A stretch of 38,841 nt of DNA from Pasteurellaceae bacterium LFhippo2 (GTDB lineage Bacteria; Pseudomonadota; Gammaproteobacteria; Enterobacterales; Pasteurellaceae): assembly GCA_029852775.1 (NCBI GenBank), contig LEKJ01000052.1, forward strand, positions 1 to 38,841, given 5' to 3'. Positions 24,846-33,004 of the stretch are shown one piece after another (position 1 is the stretch's first letter; every line of letters starts with the position of its first letter). The notes below the pieces were generated by a model. The model did not search any database. It had not been told where the DNA came from and saw only the letters and a program-made list of their open reading frames with translations. The position numbers and the translations under genes were made by a program.

Positions 24846-25744
24846 TGAAACAAGAGTATGCGAAATATGTAAAACGAGCCGCGAATTTTGCGATAGCAGT
24901 CGCGGTTATTTTGATTGTTGTTAAAGCTTTTGCTTGGTGGCATACAGGCTCAATGGCGATTTTAGCCGCGATGACCGATTCGGTCGTGGATTTATTAGCT
25001 TCGATCACCAATATCCTTGTATTGCGTTTTGCTTTACAGCCAGCGGATGATAATCATACTTTTGGGCACGGTAAAGCAGAGTCTTTAGCAGCGCTTGCGC
25101 AAAGTGCGTTTATTGCAGGTTCTGCAGCTTTTTTATTATTGCAAGGAATTCAACGTTTAACAGAACCCCAACTTGTTGATGGCAGTGAGTTAGGAATTGG
25201 TATTAGTGTCTTTTCCATTTTGCTTACTGCGATTTTAGTCTGGTATCAACATAAAGTCGTTAAACTTACTGATAGCCCTGCAATTAAAGCGGATTCACTG
25301 CATTACCAAACGGATCTCTATATGAATGTCGCGATCCTAATTGCAATGATTTTGAATCTATATAGATTTGTCTACGCAGACGCTATTTTTGCGATAGGGA
25401 TTGCGATTTATATCTTAATTAATGCGATTAAAATGCACTGGGACGCAGTACAACTTTTGCTTGATCAGGCATTGCCGCAAGAAGAGATCGATAAGATTTG
25501 GACCATTGCTTTAGAACATCCACGTATTGTAGGGATTCACGATGTAAAAACACGTCGCTCTGGTGCAGTGCGTTTTATTCAGCTTCATTTAGAGTTAGAC
25601 GATCACTTACCATTAATCGTAGCGCACGATATAACAGATAGTCTTGAAAAGAAATTATTACAGGCATTTCCGATGTCGGAAGTTATTATCCATCAAGAGC
25701 CAACAACCATTGTTAAGCAAGAGAAATTAGTAGGGAATACATAA
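24845..25744 (+). CDS. fieF: Cation-efflux transporter FieF (YiiP)
   Basis: A CDF-family inner-membrane antiporter exporting Fe2+/Zn2+ in exchange for protons. The 299-aa protein has six spans and a cytoplasmic ferredoxin-like metal-sensing domain. The site-A ligands match E. coli YiiP numbering exactly: D45 and D49 (MTDSVVDL), H153 and D157 (DSLHYQTD). The HTFGHGKAESLAAL loop supplies site B, and the tail keeps the family HxxD-type metal cluster (LELDDHLPLIVAHDI). It overlaps the upstream lipoprotein gene by one base and abuts the next gene. Together with YaaA it points to iron control under peroxide. Confidence 0.93.
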   Translation: MKQEYAKYVKRAANFAIAVAVILIVVKAFAWWHTGSMAILAAMTDSVVDLLASITNILVLRFALQPADDNHTFGHGKAESLAALAQSAFIAGSAAFLLLQGIQRLTEPQLVDGSELGIGISVFSILLTAILVWYQHKVVKLTDSPAIKADSLHYQTDLYMNVAILIAMILNLYRFVYADAIFAIGIAIYILINAIKMHWDAVQLLLDQALPQEEIDKIWTIALEHPRIVGIHDVKTRRSGAVRFIQLHLELDDHLPLIVAHDITDSLEKKLLQAFPMSEVIIHQEPTTIVKQEKLVGNT

Positions 25745-26512
25745 GTGTATCAAGCAATAGCCCATTTTAGTTACCAAAATTTTGAGCAAGATCCTGTAAC
25801 ATTAATTAGCCAAGTGCTTAATCAATGGCGTTTTAACGGGCAGGTTATCGGACGAGAAATGGGAGTAACTCATCATCAATTAGATACCCATTCTGAATTT
25901 CAGGTGAGAGTAGCAACGCCCGAACAAGAGAGCCTTTTGCCTAAATTCAATAATGAATGGGTGAATGAAGCTTTATTACAAGCACAAGAAGCGGGCGTAG
26001 AATTTGAGTATTTTGAGCTTGTCGGGCGTGACTATAATGCAGAAGAAACATCAGCAAACCCAGCTGAATTTCATATTCTCTACACAACACATCTAGATAG
26101 TTGTTCGCCGCTATATAGCGGAACGGACTTTTGCCCTGTGCCGTTATATCGTTTAGGCGATAACCCAGAATTAACGGAACAGCTTATTAAATGGCAAGAA
26201 GACTGGCAAGCTTGTGATCAGCTTCAAATGAATGGGGGAACTTTAGAGCAGCAATCCTTAGTACAGATTTCGGATATTGAAAGTGAATTGACGCAAAAGG
26301 GTAGGGAGCTTTGCAAAACGGTTGAGGATTTGACTCAAATCCCAACTTACTATTATCTCTATCGTTTGGGTAAAGATGAAGAAGTGGAGCATAATCGTAA
26401 ATGCCCAAGCTGTCAGCAAGAATGGAAACTGGGCGAGATGCTGTTTGGGATTTTCCAGTTTAAATGTGATCACTGTCGATTAGTTTCAAATTTAAGTTGG
26501 GAATTGCAGTAA
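25745..26512 (+). CDS. DUF2310 zinc-ribbon protein
   Basis: A 255-aa family protein of unknown function, annotated as Zn-ribbon-containing and possibly nucleic-acid binding. The C-terminal ribbon is CPSC (residues 220-223) and CDHC (241-244). The central domain has the family string LYTTHLDSCSPLYSG and then FCPVPLYRL. The start is GTG, directly after the fieF stop with no gap, so it is the fourth gene of the yaaA cluster. No signal peptide or membrane span is present. Its link to metal handling is suggested by position and by the zinc ribbon, not proven. Confidence 0.88.
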   Translation: MYQAIAHFSYQNFEQDPVTLISQVLNQWRFNGQVIGREMGVTHHQLDTHSEFQVRVATPEQESLLPKFNNEWVNEALLQAQEAGVEFEYFELVGRDYNAEETSANPAEFHILYTTHLDSCSPLYSGTDFCPVPLYRLGDNPELTEQLIKWQEDWQACDQLQMNGGTLEQQSLVQISDIESELTQKGRELCKTVEDLTQIPTYYYLYRLGKDEEVEHNRKCPSCQQEWKLGEMLFGIFQFKCDHCRLVSNLSWELQ

Positions 26513-26524
26513 AATGATAAAAAT

Positions 26525-26544
26525 AAAGGGGCGTTAGCCCCTTT
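26525..26544. terminator. Shared terminator between the DUF2310 gene and ygdQ
   Basis: AAAGGGGC (26525-26532) pairs with GCCCCTTT (26537-26544) with loop GTTA. On the minus strand ATTTTTATC follows, giving ygdQ a fair terminator; the plus-strand T-run is shorter. Confidence 0.8.
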
Positions 26545-26558
26545 ATCGTATTAGTATA

Positions 26559-27281
26559 TTACGGTTTTGAAATCAAACGCTTACGCATTTTTATATTAAT
26601 CATCTCAACCACAACAGAGAATCCCATTGCGAAGTAGATGTAACCTTTCGGAATGTGGAAATCTAAGCTTTCGCCAATTAATGCCACACCCACTAAAATT
26701 AAGAACGAAAGTGCTAATACTTTCAATGTTGGGTGCGATTCCACGAAATCGCCGATAGGCTTAGCTGCAATCATCATCACTAACACTGCAATAATAATTG
26801 CTGCAACCATCACTTCAATTTGATCAACCATTCCCACCGCAGTAATTACTGAATCCAATGAGAAAACAATATCTAAAATGGCAATTTGCGCCAAGATACT
26901 AAAGAAATTTGCTTTTTTTACACCATTTTCTTTAGATTCTTCTTCAGGATTCATAGCGTGATGAATTTCGTGAGTACTTTTAGCAACTAAGAAGAGACCT
27001 CCGATAAGTAAAATCAAGTCTCGACCCGAAATTTCTTGCGCCCAAACAGTGAACAATGGTTCTGTTAATTTCATTAGCCAAGAGAGAGAAAGAAGTAACA
27101 AAATACGCATCCCCATCGCTAAACCTAAACCGATTAAGCGACCTGCTTGGCGTTGGTGTTCAGGCAAACGGCCAACTAAGATACTGATAAAAATAATGTT
27201 ATCAATCCCTAACACAATTTCTAACGATGTTAGAGTTAATAACGCGATCCAAGCCTCTGGGCTTGATAACCATTCAAACAT
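26559..27281 (-). CDS. ygdQ: TerC-family membrane protein (YgdQ)
   Basis: A 240-aa inner-membrane protein of the TerC/YgdQ family, proposed metal transporters (Mn2+ in some relatives). About seven hydrophobic helices alternate with short loops. Family motifs are LEIVLGIDNIIFISIL at residues 20-35 and AILDIVFSLDSVITAVGM, the two conserved acidic Asn/Asp-rich helices likely to bind cation. A histidine pair (THEIHHAM) lies in a loop. AAGGA precedes the ATG. A small hairpin followed by U-rich sequence sits in the 5' leader. Substrate is unknown; TerC relatives outside this branch are Mn-riboswitch controlled, but no such riboswitch is evident here. Confidence 0.88.
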   Translation of the reverse strand: MFEWLSSPEAWIALLTLTSLEIVLGIDNIIFISILVGRLPEHQRQAGRLIGLGLAMGMRILLLLSLSWLMKLTEPLFTVWAQEISGRDLILLIGGLFLVAKSTHEIHHAMNPEEESKENGVKKANFFSILAQIAILDIVFSLDSVITAVGMVDQIEVMVAAIIIAVLVMMIAAKPIGDFVESHPTLKVLALSFLILVGVALIGESLDFHIPKGYIYFAMGFSVVVEMINIKMRKRLISKP

Positions 27282-27302
27282 AGTGTTCCTTAAATAATAA
27301 AA

Positions 27303-27330
27303 GACCGCTTATACGGTCGGGTGCATTATA
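27303..27330 (-). promoter_or_regulatory. ygdQ promoter -10 and leader hairpin
   Basis: On the minus strand TATAAT (27325-27330) is followed by GACCG-TATAAG-CGGTC (27303-27318) and then TTTTATT. The hairpin would lie near the start of the ygdQ mRNA and has terminator-like form with a short 5-bp stem. No good -35 was found. Confidence 0.35.
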
Positions 27331-27406
27331 AAGAGAGAAATAGGAAGTTTCTACTAAATTTTGGAATGCAAGCGCTTATTTTTGGAGAAAATTTTACAAA
27401 TAAAAA

Positions 27407-27422
27407 TGTGAATAAGATCACA
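27407..27422. promoter_or_regulatory. Consensus CRP site (CRP-N type)
   Basis: TGTGA-ATAAGA-TCACA has both half-sites perfect. It lies 84 bases before the ATG of the phase-variable lipoprotein gene, centred about 61 bp before a predicted transcription start, the classical class I position. It is also in the upstream region of the divergent ygdQ. Confidence 0.7.
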
Positions 27423-27439
27423 TCTTAAAGAAAATCTCA

Positions 27440-27468
27440 TTGCAAGAAAAAAGAAGTTTTAATAGGAT
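27440..27468 (+). promoter_or_regulatory. Predicted promoter of the phase-variable lipoprotein gene
   Basis: TTGCAA (27440-27445), 17 bases, TAGGAT (27463-27468). Both hexamers match consensus at only 4 of 6, as expected for an activator-dependent promoter. Confidence 0.4.
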
Positions 27469-27505
27469 TTTTTGCGATTTATCTTAATATTTAAGGAGAT
27501 TTATA

Positions 27506-28118
27506 ATGAAAAATCACTATACTGCTGTTCAGCGTTTCAGCGTTTCAGCGTTTCAGCGTTTCAGCGTTTCAGCGTTTCAGCGTTTCAGCGTTTCAGCGTT
27601 TCAGCGTTTCAGCGTTTTCTTGCCTAATTCTTACGGGTTGTCAAGGTGTTAATGATGTTTTATCTGGTGTAAATAGTGCATTAGGTTCCGTCAATTCTGT
27701 TCTTTCTGGCACAGCTGTTACCGCAGCAGCACAATCTTCCGTAAATTCTGCTCTTGAGAAATCCAAGCCTAATAACAATGCTAAAGTACTATTTAATGAT
27801 GCAAAGCCTACGATTAGCAAAATTGTAGCAATGGCCGCTTGTGGTGTAAAAGAAGATAGAATGAGAGCATATACCGATCCAGATGCCCATTCTAGTTGGT
27901 ACATAGAGCCAGCCCAAAATATGACCTATCATAAATCTGGGTGTCTAGATGTTTTAAGAATAAATAATATAACAAAGCAATCTGCCAATGCGGTAAGATT
28001 TTCTGTAACATATCGTTCATCTCAAAGTGAAGAATCTTCTGTTCGTAACTATATTGCTATTAAGCAACCTGATGGAGAGTGGTTGTTTAAGTGGGATTTA
28101 ATGGGAATTTCGGGATAA
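27506..28118 (+). CDS. Phase-variable lipoprotein gene, OFF in this sequence
   Basis: The ATG at 27506 follows a strong TTAAGGAGA. The reading opens MKNHYTAV, then enters 11 copies of CAGCGTTT (27530-27617). In the start frame translation stops at TAA 27650-27652 after 48 residues. The body lies in another frame: SCLILTGC (lipobox, Cys codon 27639-27641) runs unbroken to TAA 28116-28118, a mature protein of 159 aa. The frames join when the copy number is 12, 9, 6 or 3; with 10 copies there is an even earlier stop. Downstream are a Ser/Asn-rich linker (LSGVNSALGSVNS), one Cys pair (AACGVKE, KSGCLD) and a beta-rich end (QPDGEWLFKWDL). The family is not recognised. It would be an outer-surface or periplasmic lipoprotein when ON. 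Confidence 0.85.
27530..27617 (+). repeat. Octanucleotide tandem repeat (CAGCGTTT)11
   Basis: Eleven perfect copies, 88 bp. Because 8 is not a multiple of 3, each copy gained or lost shifts frame; three copies encode QRFSVSAF. All three frames of the repeat are stop-free. Repeat number could be mis-assembled. Confidence 0.95.
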
Positions 28119-28133
28119 CTGTGTGTAATAGAC

Positions 28134-28165
28134 AAAAGGCGAAAATCGTAAAATTTTCGCCTTTT
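28134..28165. terminator. Shared terminator of the lipoprotein gene and asnS
   Basis: AAAAGGCGAAAAT (28134-28146) pairs perfectly with ATTTTCGCCTTTT (28153-28165). The stem ends in four A/T pairs, so it works on both strands between convergent genes. Confidence 0.85.
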
Positions 28166-28168
28166 CTG

Positions 28169-28177
28169 ACCGCTTGT
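28169..28177 (-). repeat. DNA uptake signal (Apl-type)
   Basis: ACCGCTTGT directly beside the shared terminator. Confidence 0.7.
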
Positions 28178-28190
28178 AGTCTAATTTAGA

Positions 28191-29594
28191 TTAGAAATTC
28201 GCATTACGTGGTGCACGTGGGAATGGAATTACTTCACGAATGTTTTGTAAGCCAGTTACGTACACGATTAAACGTTCGAAACCTAAACCAAAACCTGCGT
28301 GTGGTACTGTACCGTATTTACGTAAATCACGGTACCACCAGTAATCTTCTGGGTTTAAGCCCATTTCAACCATACGCTTATCTAATACATCTAAACGCTC
28401 TTCACGTTGTGAACCGCCGATGATCTCACCGATTCCTGGTGCTAATACGTCCATTGCGGCAACAGTCTTACCATCATCGTTTAAGCGCATATAGAATGCT
28501 TTAATATCTTTCGGGTAGTTTTTCACAACTACAGGCGATTTAAAGTGTTCTTCTGCTAAGTAACGTTCGTGCTCAGATGAAAGGTCGATACCCCATTCAA
28601 CTGGGAACTCGAAATCTTTGCCTGATTTTAATAATACTTCAATTGCGTCTGTATAATCGATTTGTGCAAATGGCGAGTTGATAAAGCTCTCTAAACGGTT
28701 GATAACATCTTTATCAATATGTTTAGCGAAGAATGCCATATCATCTTTACGCTCTTCTAATACTGCTTTGAACACATACTTCAGCATATCTTCGGCTAAT
28801 TTAGCGTTGTCTGCTAAGTTTGCGAATGCAATTTCAGGCTCAACCATCCAGAATTCAGCTAAGTGGCGCGTGGTATTTGAGTTTTCAGCACGGAATGTTG
28901 GGCCAAAAGTATAGATTTTACCTAATGCACATGCATAAGTTTCGCCATTTAACTGACCAGAAACTGTTAAGAAAGACTCTTTACCGAAGAAATCTTGAGA
29001 GAAATCTACTTTACCATTTTCACCGCGCGGTAAGTTTTCTAAATCTAACGTAGACACACGGAACATCTCACCCGCGCCTTCTGTATCAGATGCTGTGATT
29101 AATGGTGTTGCAACCCAGTAGAAACCTTGCTCGTGGAAGAAACGGTGAATCGCTTGCGCTAAACAGTGGCGAACACGCGCAACCGCACCGATTAAGTTTG
29201 TGCGTGGACGTAAGTGTGCAACTTCACGAAGATATTCGATAGAGTGGCGTTTTGCTGCCATTGGGTAAGTATCTGGGTCTTCAACCCAACCCACAACTTC
29301 AACTTTGCTCGCTTGTAATTCAACAGCTTGACCTTCTGCTGGCGATTCAACGATAGTACCTGTTACGATTACAGAACAACCTGCGGTTAAACGCAACACT
29401 TCATCTTGGTAATTTGAAATATCATTATTAACAATTGCTTGGATAGGGTCGAAACAAGAGCCGTCATATACAGCTAAGAATGATAAACCTGCTTTAGAGT
29501 CGCGGCGAGTACGTACCCAACCACGAACTGATACTTCTTGACCTACGGCAACTTTGCCCGCTAGGATTTCCGAAATAGATGGAAATTGTGACAT
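28191..29594 (-). CDS. asnS: Asparaginyl-tRNA synthetase
   Basis: Charges tRNA-Asn (class IIb synthetase). The 467-aa protein has an N-terminal OB anticodon-binding domain ([19 protein letters not shown]). In the catalytic domain, motif 2 includes [19 protein letters not shown] and motif 3 is [12 protein letters not shown], with the typical ending PFPRAP. A TTG at 29606 would add four residues but lies in the Shine-Dalgarno GAGG; the ATG at 29594, MSQFPSI, is the better start. It is a single-gene unit converging on the phase-variable lipoprotein gene. The 236-base gap to ppx holds no gene that I can see. Confidence 0.97.
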   Translation of the reverse strand: MSQFPSISEILAGKVAVGQEVSVRGWVRTRRDSKAGLSFLAVYDGSCFDPIQAIVNNDISNYQDEVLRLTAGCSVIVTGTIVESPAEGQAVELQASKVEVVGWVEDPDTYPMAAKRHSIEYLREVAHLRPRTNLIGAVARVRHCLAQAIHRFFHEQGFYWVATPLITASDTEGAGEMFRVSTLDLENLPRGENGKVDFSQDFFGKESFLTVSGQLNGETYACALGKIYTFGPTFRAENSNTTRHLAEFWMVEPEIAFANLADNAKLAEDMLKYVFKAVLEERKDDMAFFAKHIDKDVINRLESFINSPFAQIDYTDAIEVLLKSGKDFEFPVEWGIDLSSEHERYLAEEHFKSPVVVKNYPKDIKAFYMRLNDDGKTVAAMDVLAPGIGEIIGGSQREERLDVLDKRMVEMGLNPEDYWWYRDLRKYGTVPHAGFGLGFERLIVYVTGLQNIREVIPFPRAPRNANF

Positions 29595-29830
29595 ATTTAA
29601 CCTCAAATTGATTTTTACTGGGTTTTATACAAAAAAACGGTGGCTATTCTACTAGAAAAGTAGGCATAAAATAAAGAAGTTATGCTTTTTTTTAGTATTT
29701 ATTGCTGTTTTTCATCGAAAATAAAAAAATCTTATATTTGTGAACAGAATAGAGCAGAAAACCTAAAAAAATGTTACACTTCGGGCATTTATCTCTACAC
29801 TCTATTTTTGCCTTGTAAGGACGCTTAACT

Positions 29831-31333
29831 ATGCATTCAACTCAGCCAACTCGCGAATTTGCTGCTATTGATTTAGGGTCAAATAGTTTTCATATGATCG
29901 TTGCGCGTATTGTGAATGGATCGATTCAGATCTTATCGCGTGTAAAACGTAAAGTGCGTCTTGCAGAAGGGCTAGATGAGCAACGAATTCTCAGCCAAGA
30001 AGCAATTGAGCGTGGTGTGGCGTGTTTGGCCTTATTTGGTAAGCGTTTACAGGGATTTCCTGTTGAAAATGTGCGTGTGGTAGGAACCTATACTTTACGC
30101 AGAGCAGTTAATAATAGCGATTTTATCGAGCAAGCGAAGAAAGTATTTCCTTATCCTATTGAAATTATCACAGGCAAAGAAGAAGCGAGATTAATTTATT
30201 CTGGCGTTAGCCATACTCAGCCAGAGAAAGGGCGTAAACTTGTCGTTGACATCGGCGGCGGCTCAACAGAAATGACGATTGGCGATGGATTTAAGCCTTT
30301 ACGGGCAGAAAGTCGTCATATGGGTTGTGTGAGTTTTGCTCAACGTTTCTTCCCAGAAGGTGAATTGAATGAAGAGCGTTTCGATAGTGCTTACCAAACC
30401 GCAATGGAAAAAATTGAAGATCTGGCTTGGGAATATCGTGAGTTGGGCTGGCAACACGTTTTAGGTTCATCAGGCACAATCAAAACTGTTGCCAAGGTTT
30501 TGGTCGCAAATGGCTGTCGAGATGGGCTTATTACAGAAGAACGTTTGCAAAAAGTTCTGGAAAACTGTTTGAAATTCAAATCGTTGAAAGATATTCAGCT
30601 AAAAGGTTTAGTTGAAGAGCGTGCGGATGTACTAGTGCCTGGTTTGGCAATCTTGCTAGCGCTATTTAGAACCTTCCAAATTCAGTCAATGCGTTATTCA
30701 GACGGGGCATTACGAGAAGGGGTTATGTATGGCTGGGAAAAAAGTTTCCAAGTAGGTGATATTCGCCAACGCACAACGGAAGCTTTAGCAGATCAATTTA
30801 ATATCGATCAACTGCAAGCTAATAGAGTACGTGATACCGCATTAAAACTGTTTGACCAAGTAAAAAACTGGAAAAATAAACGCCAAATCGGTGAGCTCCG
30901 TTCTATTTTGAAGTGGGCGAGTTTATTACACGAAGTTGGGATTACCATTAATCATAATGGCGTACATCGCCATTCTGCGTATATCATTGCTCATTTGGAT
31001 CTACCCGGTTTTGATACCGAACAGCAGAATTTATTGGCTACGTTGATGAGATATCATTTGAAAGGATTTAAGCGTAGTGATATTCGTGGTACTAACCGTT
31101 TTCAACATCGAGATATTTTGAATTTATTACGTCTATTCCGTTTGGCCGTTATTTTAAATCGTTCGCGCCAAGCGACCGTAGAACCTAAACAGATGATATT
31201 AGAAATGACTAACCAAAATTGGACTCTCCAATTTGAACCAAATTTCTTAGATCAAAATCCACTATTGGCAGCGGATTTAGAAGATGAACGCAAAATTCTA
31301 AGTGGATTGGAGCTGGCGTTTATCGTGAATTAA
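29831..31333 (+). CDS. ppx: Exopolyphosphatase
   Basis: Removes terminal phosphates from inorganic polyphosphate and, in the wider Ppx/GppA family, hydrolyses pppGpp. The 500-aa protein has an actin-like ATPase fold with FAAIDLGSNSFHMIVARIV near residue 10, VVDIGGGSTEM in the second domain, and a C-terminal HD-like helical domain containing LLHEVGITINHNGVHRHS. The N-terminal sequence and length match Ppx better than GppA. It is followed after 33 bases by the quinoprotein-type dehydrogenase gene on the same strand. No ppk is in the window. Confidence 0.9.
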   Translation: MHSTQPTREFAAIDLGSNSFHMIVARIVNGSIQILSRVKRKVRLAEGLDEQRILSQEAIERGVACLALFGKRLQGFPVENVRVVGTYTLRRAVNNSDFIEQAKKVFPYPIEIITGKEEARLIYSGVSHTQPEKGRKLVVDIGGGSTEMTIGDGFKPLRAESRHMGCVSFAQRFFPEGELNEERFDSAYQTAMEKIEDLAWEYRELGWQHVLGSSGTIKTVAKVLVANGCRDGLITEERLQKVLENCLKFKSLKDIQLKGLVEERADVLVPGLAILLALFRTFQIQSMRYSDGALREGVMYGWEKSFQVGDIRQRTTEALADQFNIDQLQANRVRDTALKLFDQVKNWKNKRQIGELRSILKWASLLHEVGITINHNGVHRHSAYIIAHLDLPGFDTEQQNLLATLMRYHLKGFKRSDIRGTNRFQHRDILNLLRLFRLAVILNRSRQATVEPKQMILEMTNQNWTLQFEPNFLDQNPLLAADLEDERKILSGLELAFIVN

Positions 31334-31366
31334 TTCTTTTTAAACGAAATGGAACAAGGATTCCTT

Positions 31367-32875
31367 ATGAAAAAAACAATGATTGCAATGCTAGTCAGTG
31401 CGTTGAGTGTAATGGCTTATGCTGAAACAGAAACAAAATCAGCAGAAGTTGCGCCAAAAGTTGAAACAACAGAAGTTAAAACTGAAAAAGTCGCTGAATC
31501 ACAAACAGCCGAAGCTAAACCGCAGGAACAGCCAAAAGAAGTTCAATCTGTTATTACCGAAGATATGAGCTTTAAAGGAACGGTTTTAATCGACAAACTT
31601 GAAAGCCCTTGGGATATGGTTTGGGGCGCTGATGGCAATATTTGGGTAACAGAGCGTCAAGGAAAGCATATTTCAATTGTGAATCCAACAAACGCAGAAC
31701 GTAAAGTGCTACACACTTTTGAACAAGCCTTTTCAGCACCGCCACATCAAGGCTTACTGGGTATGGCATTACATCCGAATTTCTTAAAAGGTAAGAATGA
31801 AGACTATGTCTATGCCTACTATACTTATTCGGAGCAAGCAGAGCCGAAAGCGTCTGAATTCGGGCGTATCGTGCGTTTAACTTATAATGCAAAAGAGCAG
31901 ACTTTAACAGACGAAACCGTTATTTTAGATAAATTGCCAGCAGGTGATGACCATAACGCAGGGCGTTTAGTCTTTGGCAAAGATGGCAAACTTTATTTAA
32001 GCTTAGGCGATAACGGCTACAATCAATTTGGTAATAGCTGTAAAGCGATTCGTTCGCAAGATATTCCAAGTGTCGATGAAATCGCGACTAAAGATTACGA
32101 TAACTATCGCGGTAAAATTATTCGCTTAAATGCGGACGGCTCAATTCCTGAAGATAATCCACGTATTAGCGGAATTAAGAGTCACGTTTATGCTTATGGC
32201 TTACGTAATCCACAAGGTTTAGTTTGGGTTGGCGATAATTTGTTTAACGTAGATCAAGGGCCGGGCACAGATGATGAAGTGAACCTAATTAGCGCAGGGG
32301 GCAACTACGGCTGGCCACATATTGCAGGCTTTCAAGATAACCAAGCCTATAGCTATGTTAACTATTCAAAAGTTGAAAATTGCGAATCTGCGCCGATGTA
32401 TGACGGAGCAGTAGTACCAAAAGGTGTGAAAGTTGAACGTCAAAAAGAGACAGATGTTGAGCTAGAGAACTTTAAAGAGCCGTTAAAAACCTTCTTTACC
32501 GTGCCGAATAGCTACAACTTTAACGATCCAAAATGTAATGGCGAATATATCTGCTGGCCAACGGTCGCAACAACCAGTATTGCCTACTATCCAAAAGACG
32601 GCAAAATCAAGAGTTTCCAAAACTCACTATTGGTTACAGGTGTGAAAACAGGGACTTTATACCGTTTGCCATTAGACGCAGACGCTAAACAAGTTCAAGG
32701 GGAAGTGATTACCCATTTCCGCACAGATAACCGTTATCGAATGGTGCTGATTAGTCCGGATACAACCAAAATTTATGTAGCAACGGATAACGCAGGCTAC
32801 ATTATGGGGAAAGATAGCCAGCCAACTAAAGAGATGGCAAATCAAGGCGCGATTTTGGTGTTTGAAGCCAAATAA
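31367..32875 (+). CDS. Exported PQQ-dependent sugar dehydrogenase family protein
   Basis: A soluble glucose dehydrogenase-type (GSDH) six-bladed beta-propeller that oxidises aldose sugars with PQQ. The 502-aa precursor has a Sec signal peptide (MKKTMIAMLVSALSVMAYA), then an about 45-residue Glu/Lys/Thr/Pro-rich linker, then the propeller. The propeller has LESPWDMVWGADGNIWVTER, DDHNAGRLVFG with the candidate catalytic His, LYLSLGDNGYN and YGLRNPQGLVW. An upstream ATG at 31349 would add six residues and hide the signal peptide, so I use 31367. Pasteurellaceae are not known to make PQQ, so the cofactor source, or even PQQ use, is open. Confidence 0.87.
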   Translation: MKKTMIAMLVSALSVMAYAETETKSAEVAPKVETTEVKTEKVAESQTAEAKPQEQPKEVQSVITEDMSFKGTVLIDKLESPWDMVWGADGNIWVTERQGKHISIVNPTNAERKVLHTFEQAFSAPPHQGLLGMALHPNFLKGKNEDYVYAYYTYSEQAEPKASEFGRIVRLTYNAKEQTLTDETVILDKLPAGDDHNAGRLVFGKDGKLYLSLGDNGYNQFGNSCKAIRSQDIPSVDEIATKDYDNYRGKIIRLNADGSIPEDNPRISGIKSHVYAYGLRNPQGLVWVGDNLFNVDQGPGTDDEVNLISAGGNYGWPHIAGFQDNQAYSYVNYSKVENCESAPMYDGAVVPKGVKVERQKETDVELENFKEPLKTFFTVPNSYNFNDPKCNGEYICWPTVATTSIAYYPKDGKIKSFQNSLLVTGVKTGTLYRLPLDADAKQVQGEVITHFRTDNRYRMVLISPDTTKIYVATDNAGYIMGKDSQPTKEMANQGAILVFEAK

Positions 32876-32882
32876 AACTGTT

Positions 32883-32956
32883 CGGGCGTACGCAGTACGC
32901 CCCTACAATTGAGCATTATTCGAAGAATGAATGTAGGGGCGTATTGCATACGCCCG
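32883..32956. repeat. Double-hairpin intergenic repeat (GGGCGTAC type)
   Basis: The outer arms CGGGCGTACGCAGTACGCCC (from 32883) and GGGCGTATTGCATACGCCCG (to 32956) each fold on themselves and also face each other across CCCTAC/GTAGGGG. This is the same compound-palindrome plan as the repeat at 14277-14344 with a different stem sequence. Confidence 0.75.
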
Positions 32957-32966
32957 CATAATATTG

Positions 32967-33002
32967 AAAACCCCGAATATCCTTTTGATATTCGGGGTTT
33001 TT
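32967..33002. terminator. Bidirectional terminator
   Basis: AAAACCCCGAATATC (32967-32981) pairs perfectly with GATATTCGGGGTTTT (32987-33001) around CTTTT, with a T-run on either strand. It separates the dehydrogenase gene from the convergent sirB2-family gene. Confidence 0.92.
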
Positions 33003-33004
33003 AG

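Noticed and set aside
27303-27500. Manganese (yybP-ykoY) riboswitch for ygdQ
   Set aside because: The leader before ygdQ is too short and lacks the conserved core of that riboswitch.
27530-27617. CRISPR array or ordinary microsatellite noise
   Set aside because: There are no spacers; units are direct perfect octamers inside a signal-peptide coding region with a ribosome site.
27831-28118. Separate 95-aa gene starting at ATG 27831
   Set aside because: It is the in-frame tail of the lipoprotein reading frame; there is no Shine-Dalgarno, and the lipobox and linker upstream belong to the same frame.
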